DNA of 16,256 nt from an uncultured Actinoplanes sp. Its GTDB lineage: Bacteria; Actinomycetota; Actinomycetes; Mycobacteriales; Micromonosporaceae. Both the position numbers and the translations under genes were made by a program. Positions 7,441 to 13,856 of the stretch are shown here, one piece after another. The DNA is taken from the NCBI GenBank assembly GCA_934667465.1, contig CAKUMG010000031.1, forward strand, positions 1 through 16,256, read 5' to 3'. The notes under the pieces were generated by a model. That model did no database searches. It was not told the DNA's origin and saw nothing but the letters and a program-made list of their open reading frames with translations. Within the stretch, counting starts at the first letter, position 1, and each line of letters begins with the position of its first letter.

Positions 7441-7779
7441 TCAGAGGTAGAGGCCGGTCCCGTCGGCATCGACCCGGCTCGCGGCCACCGCGTGCACGTC
7501 CCGCTCGCGGAGCAGCACGTACTCCTTGCCGTGCAGTTCGACCTCGGAACGCTCCTCGGGGTCGAACAGCACCCGGTCGCCGACGACGATCGACCGGACG
7601 TTGGGGCCGACGCCGACCGCCTTCGCCCAGGAGAGTCGACGGCCCATGGAGGCGGTCGCGGGGATGACGATGCCGGAGCTCGAGCGCCGCTCGCCCTCGC
7701 CGCCGTCGAGCCGGACGAGGACGCGGTCGTGCAGCATGCGGATGGGCAGGCCGGCCTCGGTCTGGGTGTCGGTGCTCAC
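7441..7779 (-). CDS. Stand-alone GroES-like (Cpn10 fold) protein
   Basis: The 112-aa product follows the Cpn10 pattern: an opening strand MLHDRVLVRLDGGEG, a mobile-loop region ERRSSSGIVIPATA, then VGVGPNVRSIVVGDRVLFDPEERSEVELHGKEYVLLRERDVHAV. The loop keeps the hydrophobic I-V-I tripeptide by which GroES docks on GroEL. It differs from classical GroES in an N-terminal extension of about 12 residues and a C-terminal tail ending DADGTGLYL. No groEL gene is adjacent, so this is an extra paralogue outside a groESL operon. Whether it works with GroEL cannot be told from sequence. The start is a GTG at 7779 with a -10 at leaderless distance. It diverges from the AI-2E family gene. Confidence 0.85.
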   Translation of the reverse strand: MSTDTQTEAGLPIRMLHDRVLVRLDGGEGERRSSSGIVIPATASMGRRLSWAKAVGVGPNVRSIVVGDRVLFDPEERSEVELHGKEYVLLRERDVHAVAASRVDADGTGLYL

Positions 7780-7786
7780 GGAAGGG

Positions 7787-7792
7787 ACGGTA
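7787..7792 (-). promoter_or_regulatory. -10 element, leaderless GroES-like gene
   Basis: The minus strand reads TACCGT, 7 nt before the GTG at 7779. No CIRCE inverted repeat is present, so HrcA control of this copy is unlikely. Confidence 0.5.
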
Positions 7793-7828
7793 CGCCTGCG
7801 CCTTCGGGTCTCGCGTGCCGGTCTGGAC

Positions 7829-7834
7829 TACGGT
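7829..7834 (+). promoter_or_regulatory. -10 element, AI-2E family gene
   Basis: TACGGT lies 32 nt before the TTG start at 7867. Unlike its neighbours this gene would have a short leader, and it has a ribosome site (GAGGGGG at 7853-7859) at good distance from the TTG. Confidence 0.45.
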
Positions 7835-7866
7835 AGGCGCGGAGCCGAGAACGAGGGGGTCGGCGG

Positions 7867-9126
7867 TTGAGCCGCTTGCAACGGGTCCGGGCGAATCTTC
7901 GCAAGGCCTATGACGCGGGCCGGGAGTCGGTGCGTCAGGTCGGGGCCGACCCGGACCGGCGGACCGAGGAGCCCGAGACCGAGTTCCAGCCGCCGGCGCC
8001 CGAGCCGACCCTGCCGCACGGCTCCACCGCGAGCCGGGACGACGCCGAGGTGCCGCACCCGCTGCGGATCGCGGCGGCGTGGTCGTGGCGGCTGATCGTG
8101 GTCGGTGTGGTCGGCTGGGTGCTGCTGCGCTTCATCGGCATCATCAGCGTCGTCGTCATCCCGCTCGCCATCGCGCTGCTGCTGACCGCGCTGCTCGGCC
8201 CGGCCGTGAGCTGGCTGCTGCGGGCGCGGCTGCCACCCTCGCTGGCGACGTTCCTGGTGCTGATCGGCGGGCTCGGTGCCGTGGCGGGCACCCTGACGCT
8301 CGTGGTCACCCAGTTCATCGACGGGTTGCCGCAGCTCACCGACAACGCCACCAGGGGTGTGCGGCAGATCCAGGAGTGGGCGCGCACCGGTCCGCTGCAC
8401 CTCTCGGACGCCCAGGTCGACCAGGCCATCGACTCGGCCCAGGCGTGGATCAACTCGAACACCTCGCAGCTGACGGCGACCGGCTTCGCCACCGCGGCCA
8501 CCGTCTTCGAGGTGTTCACCGGCGCCGTCCTGGTGCTGTTCGCGACGTTCTTCTTCCTGCGCGACGGTCGCAAGATCTGGCGCTTCGTCGTACGGCTCTT
8601 CCCCGTCAACGCGCGCTGGAGCGTCTCGGACGCCGGGGACGCGTCGTGGGCGACCCTGGGCGCCTACGTCCGGGCGACCATCCTGGTGGCGATCATCGAC
8701 GCCATCGGCATCGGCCTCGCCCTGGTGGTCCTCGACGTCCCGTTCCCGTTCCCGCTGGCGGCGCTCGTCTTCCTGGGCGCCTTCGTGCCGATCGTCGGCG
8801 CCAGCATCTCCGGCGCGGTCGCCGTGCTGGTGGCGCTGGTGGACCAGGGCTGGATCGTGGCCCTGCTCGTGCTCGGCGCGGTCATCCTGGTCCAGCAGGT
8901 CGAGGGGCACATCCTGCAGCCCCTGATCATGGGCCGCGCGGTGGCGATCCACCCCCTGGTCGTCATCGTGGGCATCGCCTCCGGCGTGGTGCTCGCCGGC
9001 ATCATCGGCGCCCTGGTCGCGGTGCCCCTCATCGCCGTCCTCAACACCGGCATCCGCCGCCTGGCCCGCCGCCGCCCCGAGATCCCCCCGAGCGCCGTCG
9101 TCGTCACCCCCGGCGACCCCACCTGA
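7867..9126 (+). CDS. AI-2E family transporter (PF01594-type membrane protein)
   Basis: The 419-aa product has a cytosolic N-terminal tail of about 70 residues rich in Glu and Pro. About seven to eight hydrophobic segments follow, starting at LIVVGVVGWVLLRFIGII. Family landmarks are the soluble stretch after the third segment (FIDGLPQLTDN...QIQEWA), LFATFFFLRDGRKIWRF, FVPIVGASISGAVAVLVAL, and the QQVEGHILQPLIMGRAVAIHPLVVI block. The family includes the E. coli AI-2 exporter TqsA and cation-proton antiporters, so autoinducer transport should not be assumed here. The start is a TTG at 7867 with a GAGGGGG ribosome site 7 nt upstream; no better start lies nearby. The gene diverges from the GroES-like gene and converges on the helicase gene, with 49 nt between the stops and no clear terminator. 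Confidence 0.9.
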   Translation: MSRLQRVRANLRKAYDAGRESVRQVGADPDRRTEEPETEFQPPAPEPTLPHGSTASRDDAEVPHPLRIAAAWSWRLIVVGVVGWVLLRFIGIISVVVIPLAIALLLTALLGPAVSWLLRARLPPSLATFLVLIGGLGAVAGTLTLVVTQFIDGLPQLTDNATRGVRQIQEWARTGPLHLSDAQVDQAIDSAQAWINSNTSQLTATGFATAATVFEVFTGAVLVLFATFFFLRDGRKIWRFVVRLFPVNARWSVSDAGDASWATLGAYVRATILVAIIDAIGIGLALVVLDVPFPFPLAALVFLGAFVPIVGASISGAVAVLVALVDQGWIVALLVLGAVILVQQVEGHILQPLIMGRAVAIHPLVVIVGIASGVVLAGIIGALVAVPLIAVLNTGIRRLARRRPEIPPSAVVVTPGDPT

Positions 9127-9175
9127 CCCGGCCCCGCAACCTCCCACCCGTCCGGGCGGCTGCGGCCCCCGGCGG

Positions 9176-11227
9176 TCAGCTCTTGGCGAGCCGCTGGAGG
9201 GCGCCGACCGCCACTTCGGGCCGCGTGGTGTACCAGAACGGGGGCAGCGACTTGCGCAGGAAGGCGCCGTAGCCCCGGGCCGTCTCCAGGCGTGAGTCGA
9301 GCACCGCGACCACGCCCTTGTCACCCGTGGAGCGGATGAGCCTGCCGACGCCCTGCGCGAGCCGGACGGCGGCGATCGGCACGCTCACCGAGGCGAAGCC
9401 CGAGCCGCCGGCGGAGTCCACGGCGGCGGCGCGCGCGGCGGCGAGCGGCTCGTCGGGGCGGGGGAAGGGCAGCCGGTCGATCACGACGAGCTGGCAGGCG
9501 TCGCCCGGGACGTCGACGCCCTGCCAGAGCGACATGACGCCGAACAGGCAGCTCTCCTTCTGCTCCTTGAACTTGCGGACCAGGATCGGCAGCGTCTCCT
9601 CACCCTGGAGCAGGATCGGCAGGTCGGTGCGGCTGCGCAGCAGCTCGGCGGCCTGGGTGGCCGCGCGCCGCGAGGAGAAGAGGCCGAGCGTGCGCCCGCC
9701 GAGCGCCTCCACCAGCTTGACCAGCTCCTCGCCGGCCTGGGCGGGCAGCCCGGAGGCGGCGGGGCGGGGCAGGTGCGACGCGACGTAGAGGATGCCCTGC
9801 TTGGGATAGTCGAAGGGCGAGCCGACGTCGAGCGAGGTCCAGTTGTCGCCGGAGGTGGGCGGCACCTCGGGGGAGAGGCTGGGCTCGGCACGGGCCGCCG
9901 GGACCGGGCTGGGGGCGGCGGCGGGCAGGCCGAGCGCCTTGGCCACGGTGTCGAAGCGGCCGCCCAGGGTGAGCGTCGCCGAGGTGGCGACCACCGTGCG
10001 GTCGTCGAAGAGGTGGGTGCCGAGGGTGCCGGCGACCGACAGCGGCGCCACCACGACGGCACGGCGGCCGTTGCCGAGGTCATTCTTCTCGATCCAGGCG
10101 ACGTCGAACTCGGACTCCTCCAGCAGCCGCTGGGTGGTCTTGCTGAGTTCGTCGAGCGACGCCTTAGCCTGCTGCTTGCGCACCGGGTCGGGGTCGTCGG
10201 CCTTGATGTCGCCGATCGCCTCGAGACCGGCCCGGGTGGCCGAGTCGACGAGCAGCAGCGCCTGGTGCAGCGGGCGGGGCAGGCCGGTGGTGAGCCGGCC
10301 GGCGGGCAGGTCGGCCAGCCCCACGGTGAGCGAGTCGGCCGCCTCGGAGAGCGACTCGCCGACCGCGGGCGGGATCAGCGTGCGGGCGCGCTTGGCGGTG
10401 CGCTCGACCGACTCGGCGGTCAGCTCGGCCTGCGACGCCGAGGAGACCCGGTCGGCCAGCTCGTGGGCCTCGTCGACGATCAGCAGCTTGTGCTGCGGGA
10501 CGATGTGCCGCCCGGCGAGCATGTCGACGGCCAGCAGGCTGTGGTTGGTCACCACGATGTCGGCCTCGCGGGCGCGGGCGCGGGAGGCCTCGGCGAAGCA
10601 CTCCGCGCCGTAGGGACACTTGGCCGCGCCGACGCAGTCACGGGCGGGCGTGGAGACCTGCTTCCAGGCCGTCTCGTCGACACCCGGATCGAGCTCGTCG
10701 CGGTCGCCGGTCTCGGTCTTCTCCGCCCATTTCTGGATGCGCAGGATCTGCTTGCCGAGCTTGCCCGCCTCGCCCAGCCACTGGCCGGCCCGGGGCGCCG
10801 GCGCGTCGTCGAAGAGAGTGTCGGTGGGGGTCTCCTCGTCGGCGTGCTCGAGCTTGGCCACGCAGAGGTAGTGGTGGCGCCCCTTGAGCACGGCGAACGT
10901 GGGGCGCTTGCCGAGCACCGGCTCCACCGCGTCGGCCAGCCGCGGCAGGTCGCGCTCGACGAGCTGGTGCTGGAGCGCGAGCGTGGCCGTGGAGATCACC
11001 GTGGGGCCGTCGACGAGTAGGGCCGGGGTGAGATAGGCGAGCGACTTGCCGGTGCCCGTGCCGGCCTGCACCAGCAGGTGCTCCTTCTCCTTGACGGCGC
11101 GCTCGATCGCGGCCGCCATCTGCTCCTGACCGGGTCGGGTGGCGCCGCCGGGCACCGCGCCGACCGCGGCGGCGAGCAGGTCCCGGGCGGAGGCGCGCTT
11201 GCGGCGGGTTTTGGCAGGGGCAGTCAC
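9176..11227 (-). CDS. dinG: DinG/XPD-like Fe-S ATP-dependent DNA helicase
   Basis: This is a superfamily 2 helicase of the Rad3/XPD/DinG type (683 aa), expected to unwind DNA 5' to 3' in repair. Visible motifs are the Q-motif region TRPGQEQM (about 30-37), Walker A AGTGTGKS (55-62), DEAH in LIVDEAHE (252-255) and motif VI in QGVGRLIRSTG near the C-terminus. Four cysteines (C122, C198, C204, C210; HHYLC...ARDC...KCPYGAEC) are spaced like the 4Fe-4S ligands of the family. There is no N-terminal exonuclease domain of the Gram-positive DinG type. I chose the GTG at 11227 because TACGGT lies 7 nt upstream; a GTG at 11248 would add seven residues but would place that -10 inside the gene. It diverges from the DUF402 gene. 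Confidence 0.9.
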   Translation of the reverse strand: MTAPAKTRRKRASARDLLAAAVGAVPGGATRPGQEQMAAAIERAVKEKEHLLVQAGTGTGKSLAYLTPALLVDGPTVISTATLALQHQLVERDLPRLADAVEPVLGKRPTFAVLKGRHHYLCVAKLEHADEETPTDTLFDDAPAPRAGQWLGEAGKLGKQILRIQKWAEKTETGDRDELDPGVDETAWKQVSTPARDCVGAAKCPYGAECFAEASRARAREADIVVTNHSLLAVDMLAGRHIVPQHKLLIVDEAHELADRVSSASQAELTAESVERTAKRARTLIPPAVGESLSEAADSLTVGLADLPAGRLTTGLPRPLHQALLLVDSATRAGLEAIGDIKADDPDPVRKQQAKASLDELSKTTQRLLEESEFDVAWIEKNDLGNGRRAVVVAPLSVAGTLGTHLFDDRTVVATSATLTLGGRFDTVAKALGLPAAAPSPVPAARAEPSLSPEVPPTSGDNWTSLDVGSPFDYPKQGILYVASHLPRPAASGLPAQAGEELVKLVEALGGRTLGLFSSRRAATQAAELLRSRTDLPILLQGEETLPILVRKFKEQKESCLFGVMSLWQGVDVPGDACQLVVIDRLPFPRPDEPLAAARAAAVDSAGGSGFASVSVPIAAVRLAQGVGRLIRSTGDKGVVAVLDSRLETARGYGAFLRKSLPPFWYTTRPEVAVGALQRLAKS

Positions 11228-11234
11228 GGTCAAG

Positions 11235-11240
11235 ACCGTA
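11235..11240 (-). promoter_or_regulatory. -10 element, leaderless helicase gene
   Basis: The minus strand reads TACGGT, 7 nt before the GTG at 11227. This decides the start of the helicase. It opposes the DUF402 -10 at 11272-11277. Confidence 0.48.
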
Positions 11241-11271
11241 CCCGTCACCTCCGACAGAACCGTCGCACCGT

Positions 11272-11277
11272 TAGGGT
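11272..11277 (+). promoter_or_regulatory. -10 element, leaderless DUF402 gene
   Basis: TAGGGT lies 6 nt before the ATG at 11284. A weak -35-like TCCGAC (11250-11255) lies 16 nt upstream of it. Confidence 0.5.
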
Positions 11278-11283
11278 CTTGTC

Positions 11284-11790
11284 ATGCCGAGCGAGATGGT
11301 CCGGGTTGTCTACACCAAGTACGACGGGACGGCCCACCGCGACTATCCAGCCCGCCGCCTGGACGAGGACGACCTGGGCATCTGGGTCGGTGTGACAAGT
11401 GGCACAGCGTCGGTCTACCACGGCCGTCCCTCGGTCGAGCGGATCCCGTTCGTGCTGCTGATCCCGCACCGCGCGTGGTGGACCGGCATGTTCAACCCGC
11501 CGCCGCGGACCAGCGAGGTCTACTGCGACATCACCACCCCCGCCCGCTGGGAGGGCGACACGGTGCACATCGTGGATCTCGACCTGGACGTCTCCCGGCG
11601 GCGCGACTCGGGGCTCGTCGAGCTGCGCGACGAGGACGAGTTCGAGGAGCACCGGGTCGCCTTCGGCTATCCGGACGACGTCGTCACCGAGGCGCGGGCG
11701 GCGTCGCGGCGCCTGTTCACCGCGCTCGGCGACGGCACCGAGCCCTTCGCCACCGCGTACCGGAAATATCTGTCAAAGGTCGCCGACTGA
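11284..11790 (+). CDS. DUF402 domain protein (nucleotide phosphatase/FomD-like fold)
   Basis: The 168-aa product shows the DUF402 pattern: WWTGMFNPPP, the strand SEVYCDIT (78-84), VHIVDLDLDVS (95-104) and the acidic block ELRDEDEFEEH (113-123). Known members include the FomD CMP-phosphonate hydrolase of fosfomycin synthesis and a staphylococcal nucleoside di/triphosphatase; both use acidic residues from these blocks to hold divalent metal. No phosphonate or antibiotic genes lie nearby, so a housekeeping nucleotide or phosphate-ester hydrolase is more likely than FomD itself. It is a single gene with its own leaderless promoter. Its last 18 nt overlap the 3' end of the convergent sigma factor gene. 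Confidence 0.85.
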   Translation: MPSEMVRVVYTKYDGTAHRDYPARRLDEDDLGIWVGVTSGTASVYHGRPSVERIPFVLLIPHRAWWTGMFNPPPRTSEVYCDITTPARWEGDTVHIVDLDLDVSRRRDSGLVELRDEDEFEEHRVAFGYPDDVVTEARAASRRLFTALGDGTEPFATAYRKYLSKVAD

Positions 11791-12654
11791 GCCCAGTTTC
11801 GCCGGGTTGAGCTGGCAGTAGACGGCGGTGATGCGGCCGCCGGCGACGGAGGCGGTGAAGAGCGCGAGCACCTGGTGGCCGTCGGCCGCGGTGCCGTGCA
11901 TGAGCACCCCCGCACCGCCGTTGACCAGCACCGGGTCGAGGACGACCGAGTGCGTGCCCGCGGTGCGCTTCGCGAAGATCGAGGACCAGAACCGGCCGAC
12001 CCGGTCCGGGCCGGACAGCGGGTGGCGGGCCGCATTCACCACGCCGCCGCCGTCGCTGATCGAGACGACGTCCGGTGCCAGGACGGCCGCCAGCGCCCGC
12101 AGGTCACCCGAGGCGGCCGCGACGAGGAAGGCGTCCAGGGCACGGCGCTGCTCGGCGAGGCCCGCGGTGTGCCGCGCCTGCCCCTCGGCGACCGCCTTGC
12201 GGCCCCGGGACGCGTGCTGGCGGGCGGTGGCGACGGTGGTGCCGAGGACCTGGGCCACCTCCTCGAAGGGCAGCCCGAACGCGTCGTGCAGGACGACCGC
12301 GACGCGCTGCTCGGGGGTGAGCCGCTCCAGCACCACGAGCAGGGCGAGGCTGACCTCCTGCCGCTGCGCCACCTGCTCGGCCGGGTCCTGCAGCCGCGAG
12401 ACCACCGGCTCGGGCAGCCACTGACCCGGATACGCCTCGCGGCGTACCCGGGCGGATTTGAGCACGTCGAGGCAGATCCGGCCGACCACGGTGGTGAGCC
12501 AGCCGCGCAGGTCCCGGATCCCGTCGGCGGAGTCCCGGGCGCCGGCATAGCGCAGCCAGGCCTCCTGCACGGCGTCCTCGGCCTCGGCGCGACTGCCCAG
12601 CATGCGATAGGCGACCGCCAGCAGATGCGGTCGCTCCGCCTCGAACCCATCCAT
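11773..12654 (-). CDS. ECF41-type RNA polymerase sigma factor with SnoaL-like tail (SigJ-like)
   Basis: The 293-aa product has sigma region 2 (FEAERPHLLAVAYRMLGSRAEAEDAVQEAWLR, 4-35) and region 4 (LTPEQRVAVVLHDAFGLPFEEVAQVLGTTVATARQHASRGRKAV, 112-155). A NTF2/SnoaL-like tail follows (about 168-285). Hallmarks of the ECF41 group are the WLPEP linker (79-83), DGGG (201-204) and NPAKL near the end (283-287). In this group the tail replaces an anti-sigma factor and tunes activity. ECF41 genes usually sit beside a carboxymuconolactone decarboxylase, oxidoreductase or epimerase gene; none is present here. The ATG at 12654 matches family N-termini; an ATG at 12669 would add five residues, and neither has a good ribosome site. 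It diverges from the pseudo-phosphodiesterase gene. Confidence 0.88.
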   Translation of the reverse strand: MDGFEAERPHLLAVAYRMLGSRAEAEDAVQEAWLRYAGARDSADGIRDLRGWLTTVVGRICLDVLKSARVRREAYPGQWLPEPVVSRLQDPAEQVAQRQEVSLALLVVLERLTPEQRVAVVLHDAFGLPFEEVAQVLGTTVATARQHASRGRKAVAEGQARHTAGLAEQRRALDAFLVAAASGDLRALAAVLAPDVVSISDGGGVVNAARHPLSGPDRVGRFWSSIFAKRTAGTHSVVLDPVLVNGGAGVLMHGTAADGHQVLALFTASVAGGRITAVYCQLNPAKLGSVGDL

Positions 12655-12704
12655 GACCTTGAGCGGCATGGGGGAATTCTGCGCGAGATTGCCCGATCAC
12701 GGCA

Positions 12705-12717
12705 GTCACATGTGACA
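12705..12717. promoter_or_regulatory. 12-bp palindrome containing an ECF41-like -35 (TGTCACA)
   Basis: GTCACATGTGAC (12705-12716) is a perfect palindrome. With A12717 the minus strand reads TGTCACA, the -35 sequence reported for ECF41 promoters, 42 nt upstream of the sigma gene's upstream ATG at 12669. I do not find the matching CGTC -10 at the usual spacing of about 16 nt (the sequence there is GGGC). It may be an autoregulatory promoter with a divergent -10, or a binding site for another regulator. Confidence 0.4.
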
Positions 12718-12767
12718 CAGTGGTGAACGCTATGGGGCTATTTCGCCCTATTCGCGTCCGGCGGAGC

Positions 12768-12773
12768 GGGAGG
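12768..12773 (+). promoter_or_regulatory. Ribosome binding site GGGAGG that sets the start at 12780
   Basis: GGGAGG lies 6 nt before the GTG at 12780. The upstream in-frame starts (GTG 12720, GTG 12723, ATG 12732) have no comparable site, so the later start is preferred. Confidence 0.6.
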
Positions 12774-12779
12774 TCGACG

Positions 12780-13709
12780 GTGGCGGACGACGTGGCGACA
12801 GCGCTGGGCGGCCTGGCCGGACTGGCCGGAGTCACCGCGGCGACGACGCTGGGCTTCGCGGTGGCGCGCCGCCCCCGGCCCTATCTGCCGGCCGGTCACG
12901 CGCTCGCACCGCCGGAGGACCCCGACCCGCTGCCCGACGTGTTGCGCCGGGGTCTGGCCGGGCTGACGGTGCCCGTGCGCCCGGGCCCGCACGGCGAGCT
13001 CTTTCTCGGGCCTGGCGCGCCGCGTCCCGGCCGTACCCTCCGCCGTCTGATCCTGTCTCCGCTCTTCGCCCGCGCCCAGCAGCGCGGCGGCCGGATCTGC
13101 CGGGACCAGCGGGTGCCGTTCCGGCTGGTCGTCGAGTTCACCGGCCCGATCCGCGACCCCGGCCTGCTGCTGCGCGCCTTCCGGCTGCTCGACCAGCAGC
13201 TGCGGGACCACGCGCCGCTGCTCAGCCGGTGTCTCGACGGGCGTCTCGAGGCCGGGGCCGTGACGGTGTCGATCTCCGGCATCGTCGACGTGCGCGAGCT
13301 GCTGGCGGCGCAGACCCAGCGGTACGCGTTCGCCGAGGGCACCTTCGACGACATCGGCGGTGCCGCCGGGCCCGCGCTGGTGCCCATGGTCAGCGAGCAG
13401 TGGAGCCGGCGGTTCGGCTGGGACGGCCGCGACGAGATCCCGGCCGAGGAGCGGCACCTGCTGCACGCGCTGGTCCGGTCCGCCCACGAGGACGGCCGGA
13501 TCGTCCGGATGGGCGGGCTGCCGGCGGCCGCCCGGAACGCGCGCCAGGCGCTCTGGACCGAACTCGGCGAGGCCGGGGTCGACGTGATCGCCGATGCCGA
13601 TCGGGCCGGGCTGGCCCGTCATCTGCGCCGTCATCCCGTACGGCGGCAGGTCGTGCCCGGCGTCCCCGAGCAGCCCCCGCGGCGCCCCGGGAGCGTGCAG
13701 CATGCCTGA
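12780..13709 (+). CDS. Membrane-anchored PI-PLC/GDPD-like protein lacking catalytic residues
   Basis: The 309-aa product starts with a short hydrophobic stretch (residues 8-29) followed by RRPRPYLP, suggesting a membrane anchor or signal sequence. The rest resembles actinomycete secreted PI-PLC/GDPD-like proteins (AIM6-related). Shared blocks, from memory of the family, are GRTLRRLILSPL (84-95), FRLVVEF (114-120), GAVTVSISG, QRYAF, VPMVSEQWSRRFGWDG, HEDGRIVRM and WTELGEAGVDVIADADRAGLARHLR. Active members begin with HAHNDYxxxRPLxDALxxGFxSVEADI and have a later VAHD and DIK. Here the same positions read GHALAPPEDPDPLPDVLRRGLAGLTVPV, LGPG and EFTG, so the His, Asn-Asp, Glu-Asp and Lys residues are missing. 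It is probably a non-catalytic relative. It diverges from the ECF41 gene, and a PHO box lies 22 nt after its stop. Confidence 0.65.
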   Translation: MADDVATALGGLAGLAGVTAATTLGFAVARRPRPYLPAGHALAPPEDPDPLPDVLRRGLAGLTVPVRPGPHGELFLGPGAPRPGRTLRRLILSPLFARAQQRGGRICRDQRVPFRLVVEFTGPIRDPGLLLRAFRLLDQQLRDHAPLLSRCLDGRLEAGAVTVSISGIVDVRELLAAQTQRYAFAEGTFDDIGGAAGPALVPMVSEQWSRRFGWDGRDEIPAEERHLLHALVRSAHEDGRIVRMGGLPAAARNARQALWTELGEAGVDVIADADRAGLARHLRRHPVRRQVVPGVPEQPPRRPGSVQHA

Positions 13710-13730
13710 AAGATCCAGAAAGCCGCGCAT

Positions 13731-13774
13731 TCCAGGTTAACTACAGGTGAACGCACTCTGAACTGGTGTTGAGC
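13731..13774. promoter_or_regulatory. PHO box: four 11-bp direct repeats (PhoP site)
   Basis: Read on the minus strand, four units follow in exact 11-nt register: GCTCAACACCA, GTTCAGAGTGC, GTTCACCTGTA and GTTAACCTGGA. The actinomycete PhoP unit has the core GTTCACC repeated every 11 nt, and the third unit matches it fully. The block ends 15 nt upstream of the -35 of the DUF47-Pit operon, a position suited to activation under phosphate limitation. The cores point away from the operon. Confidence 0.75.
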
Positions 13775-13788
13775 GGGGGTAGGCGGGC

Positions 13789-13817
13789 TCGGCAACGGGG
13801 GAGGCGTTTCCTAGCAT
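13789..13817 (+). promoter_or_regulatory. Sigma-70-like promoter of the DUF47-Pit operon
   Basis: TCGGCA (13789-13794) and TAGCAT (13812-13817) are separated by 17 nt. The transcript would start near 13824, leaving a leader of about 33 nt before the GTG at 13857. The -35 matches TTGACA at four of six positions, as expected for an activator-dependent promoter. Confidence 0.55.
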
Positions 13818-13856
13818 TCCCTCGAATCCGCCCCACCCTTCAGCGAGGTCCGCGCC

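Noticed and set aside
7867-9126. Quorum-sensing (AI-2) export function
   Set aside because: The family name is historical; members also include antiporters, and no AI-2 genes are nearby.
7828-9324. A 498-codon open frame opposite the AI-2E family gene
   Set aside because: Its translation is dominated by Asp, Gly, Arg, His and Gln, as expected for the antisense of a hydrophobic membrane protein.
9773-11020. A 415-codon plus-strand frame opposite the helicase
   Set aside because: The helicase has all its motifs on the other strand; this frame has none.
11284-11790. Assignment as FomD of fosfomycin biosynthesis
   Set aside because: Only the DUF402 domain is shared; no phosphonate genes are present in the window.
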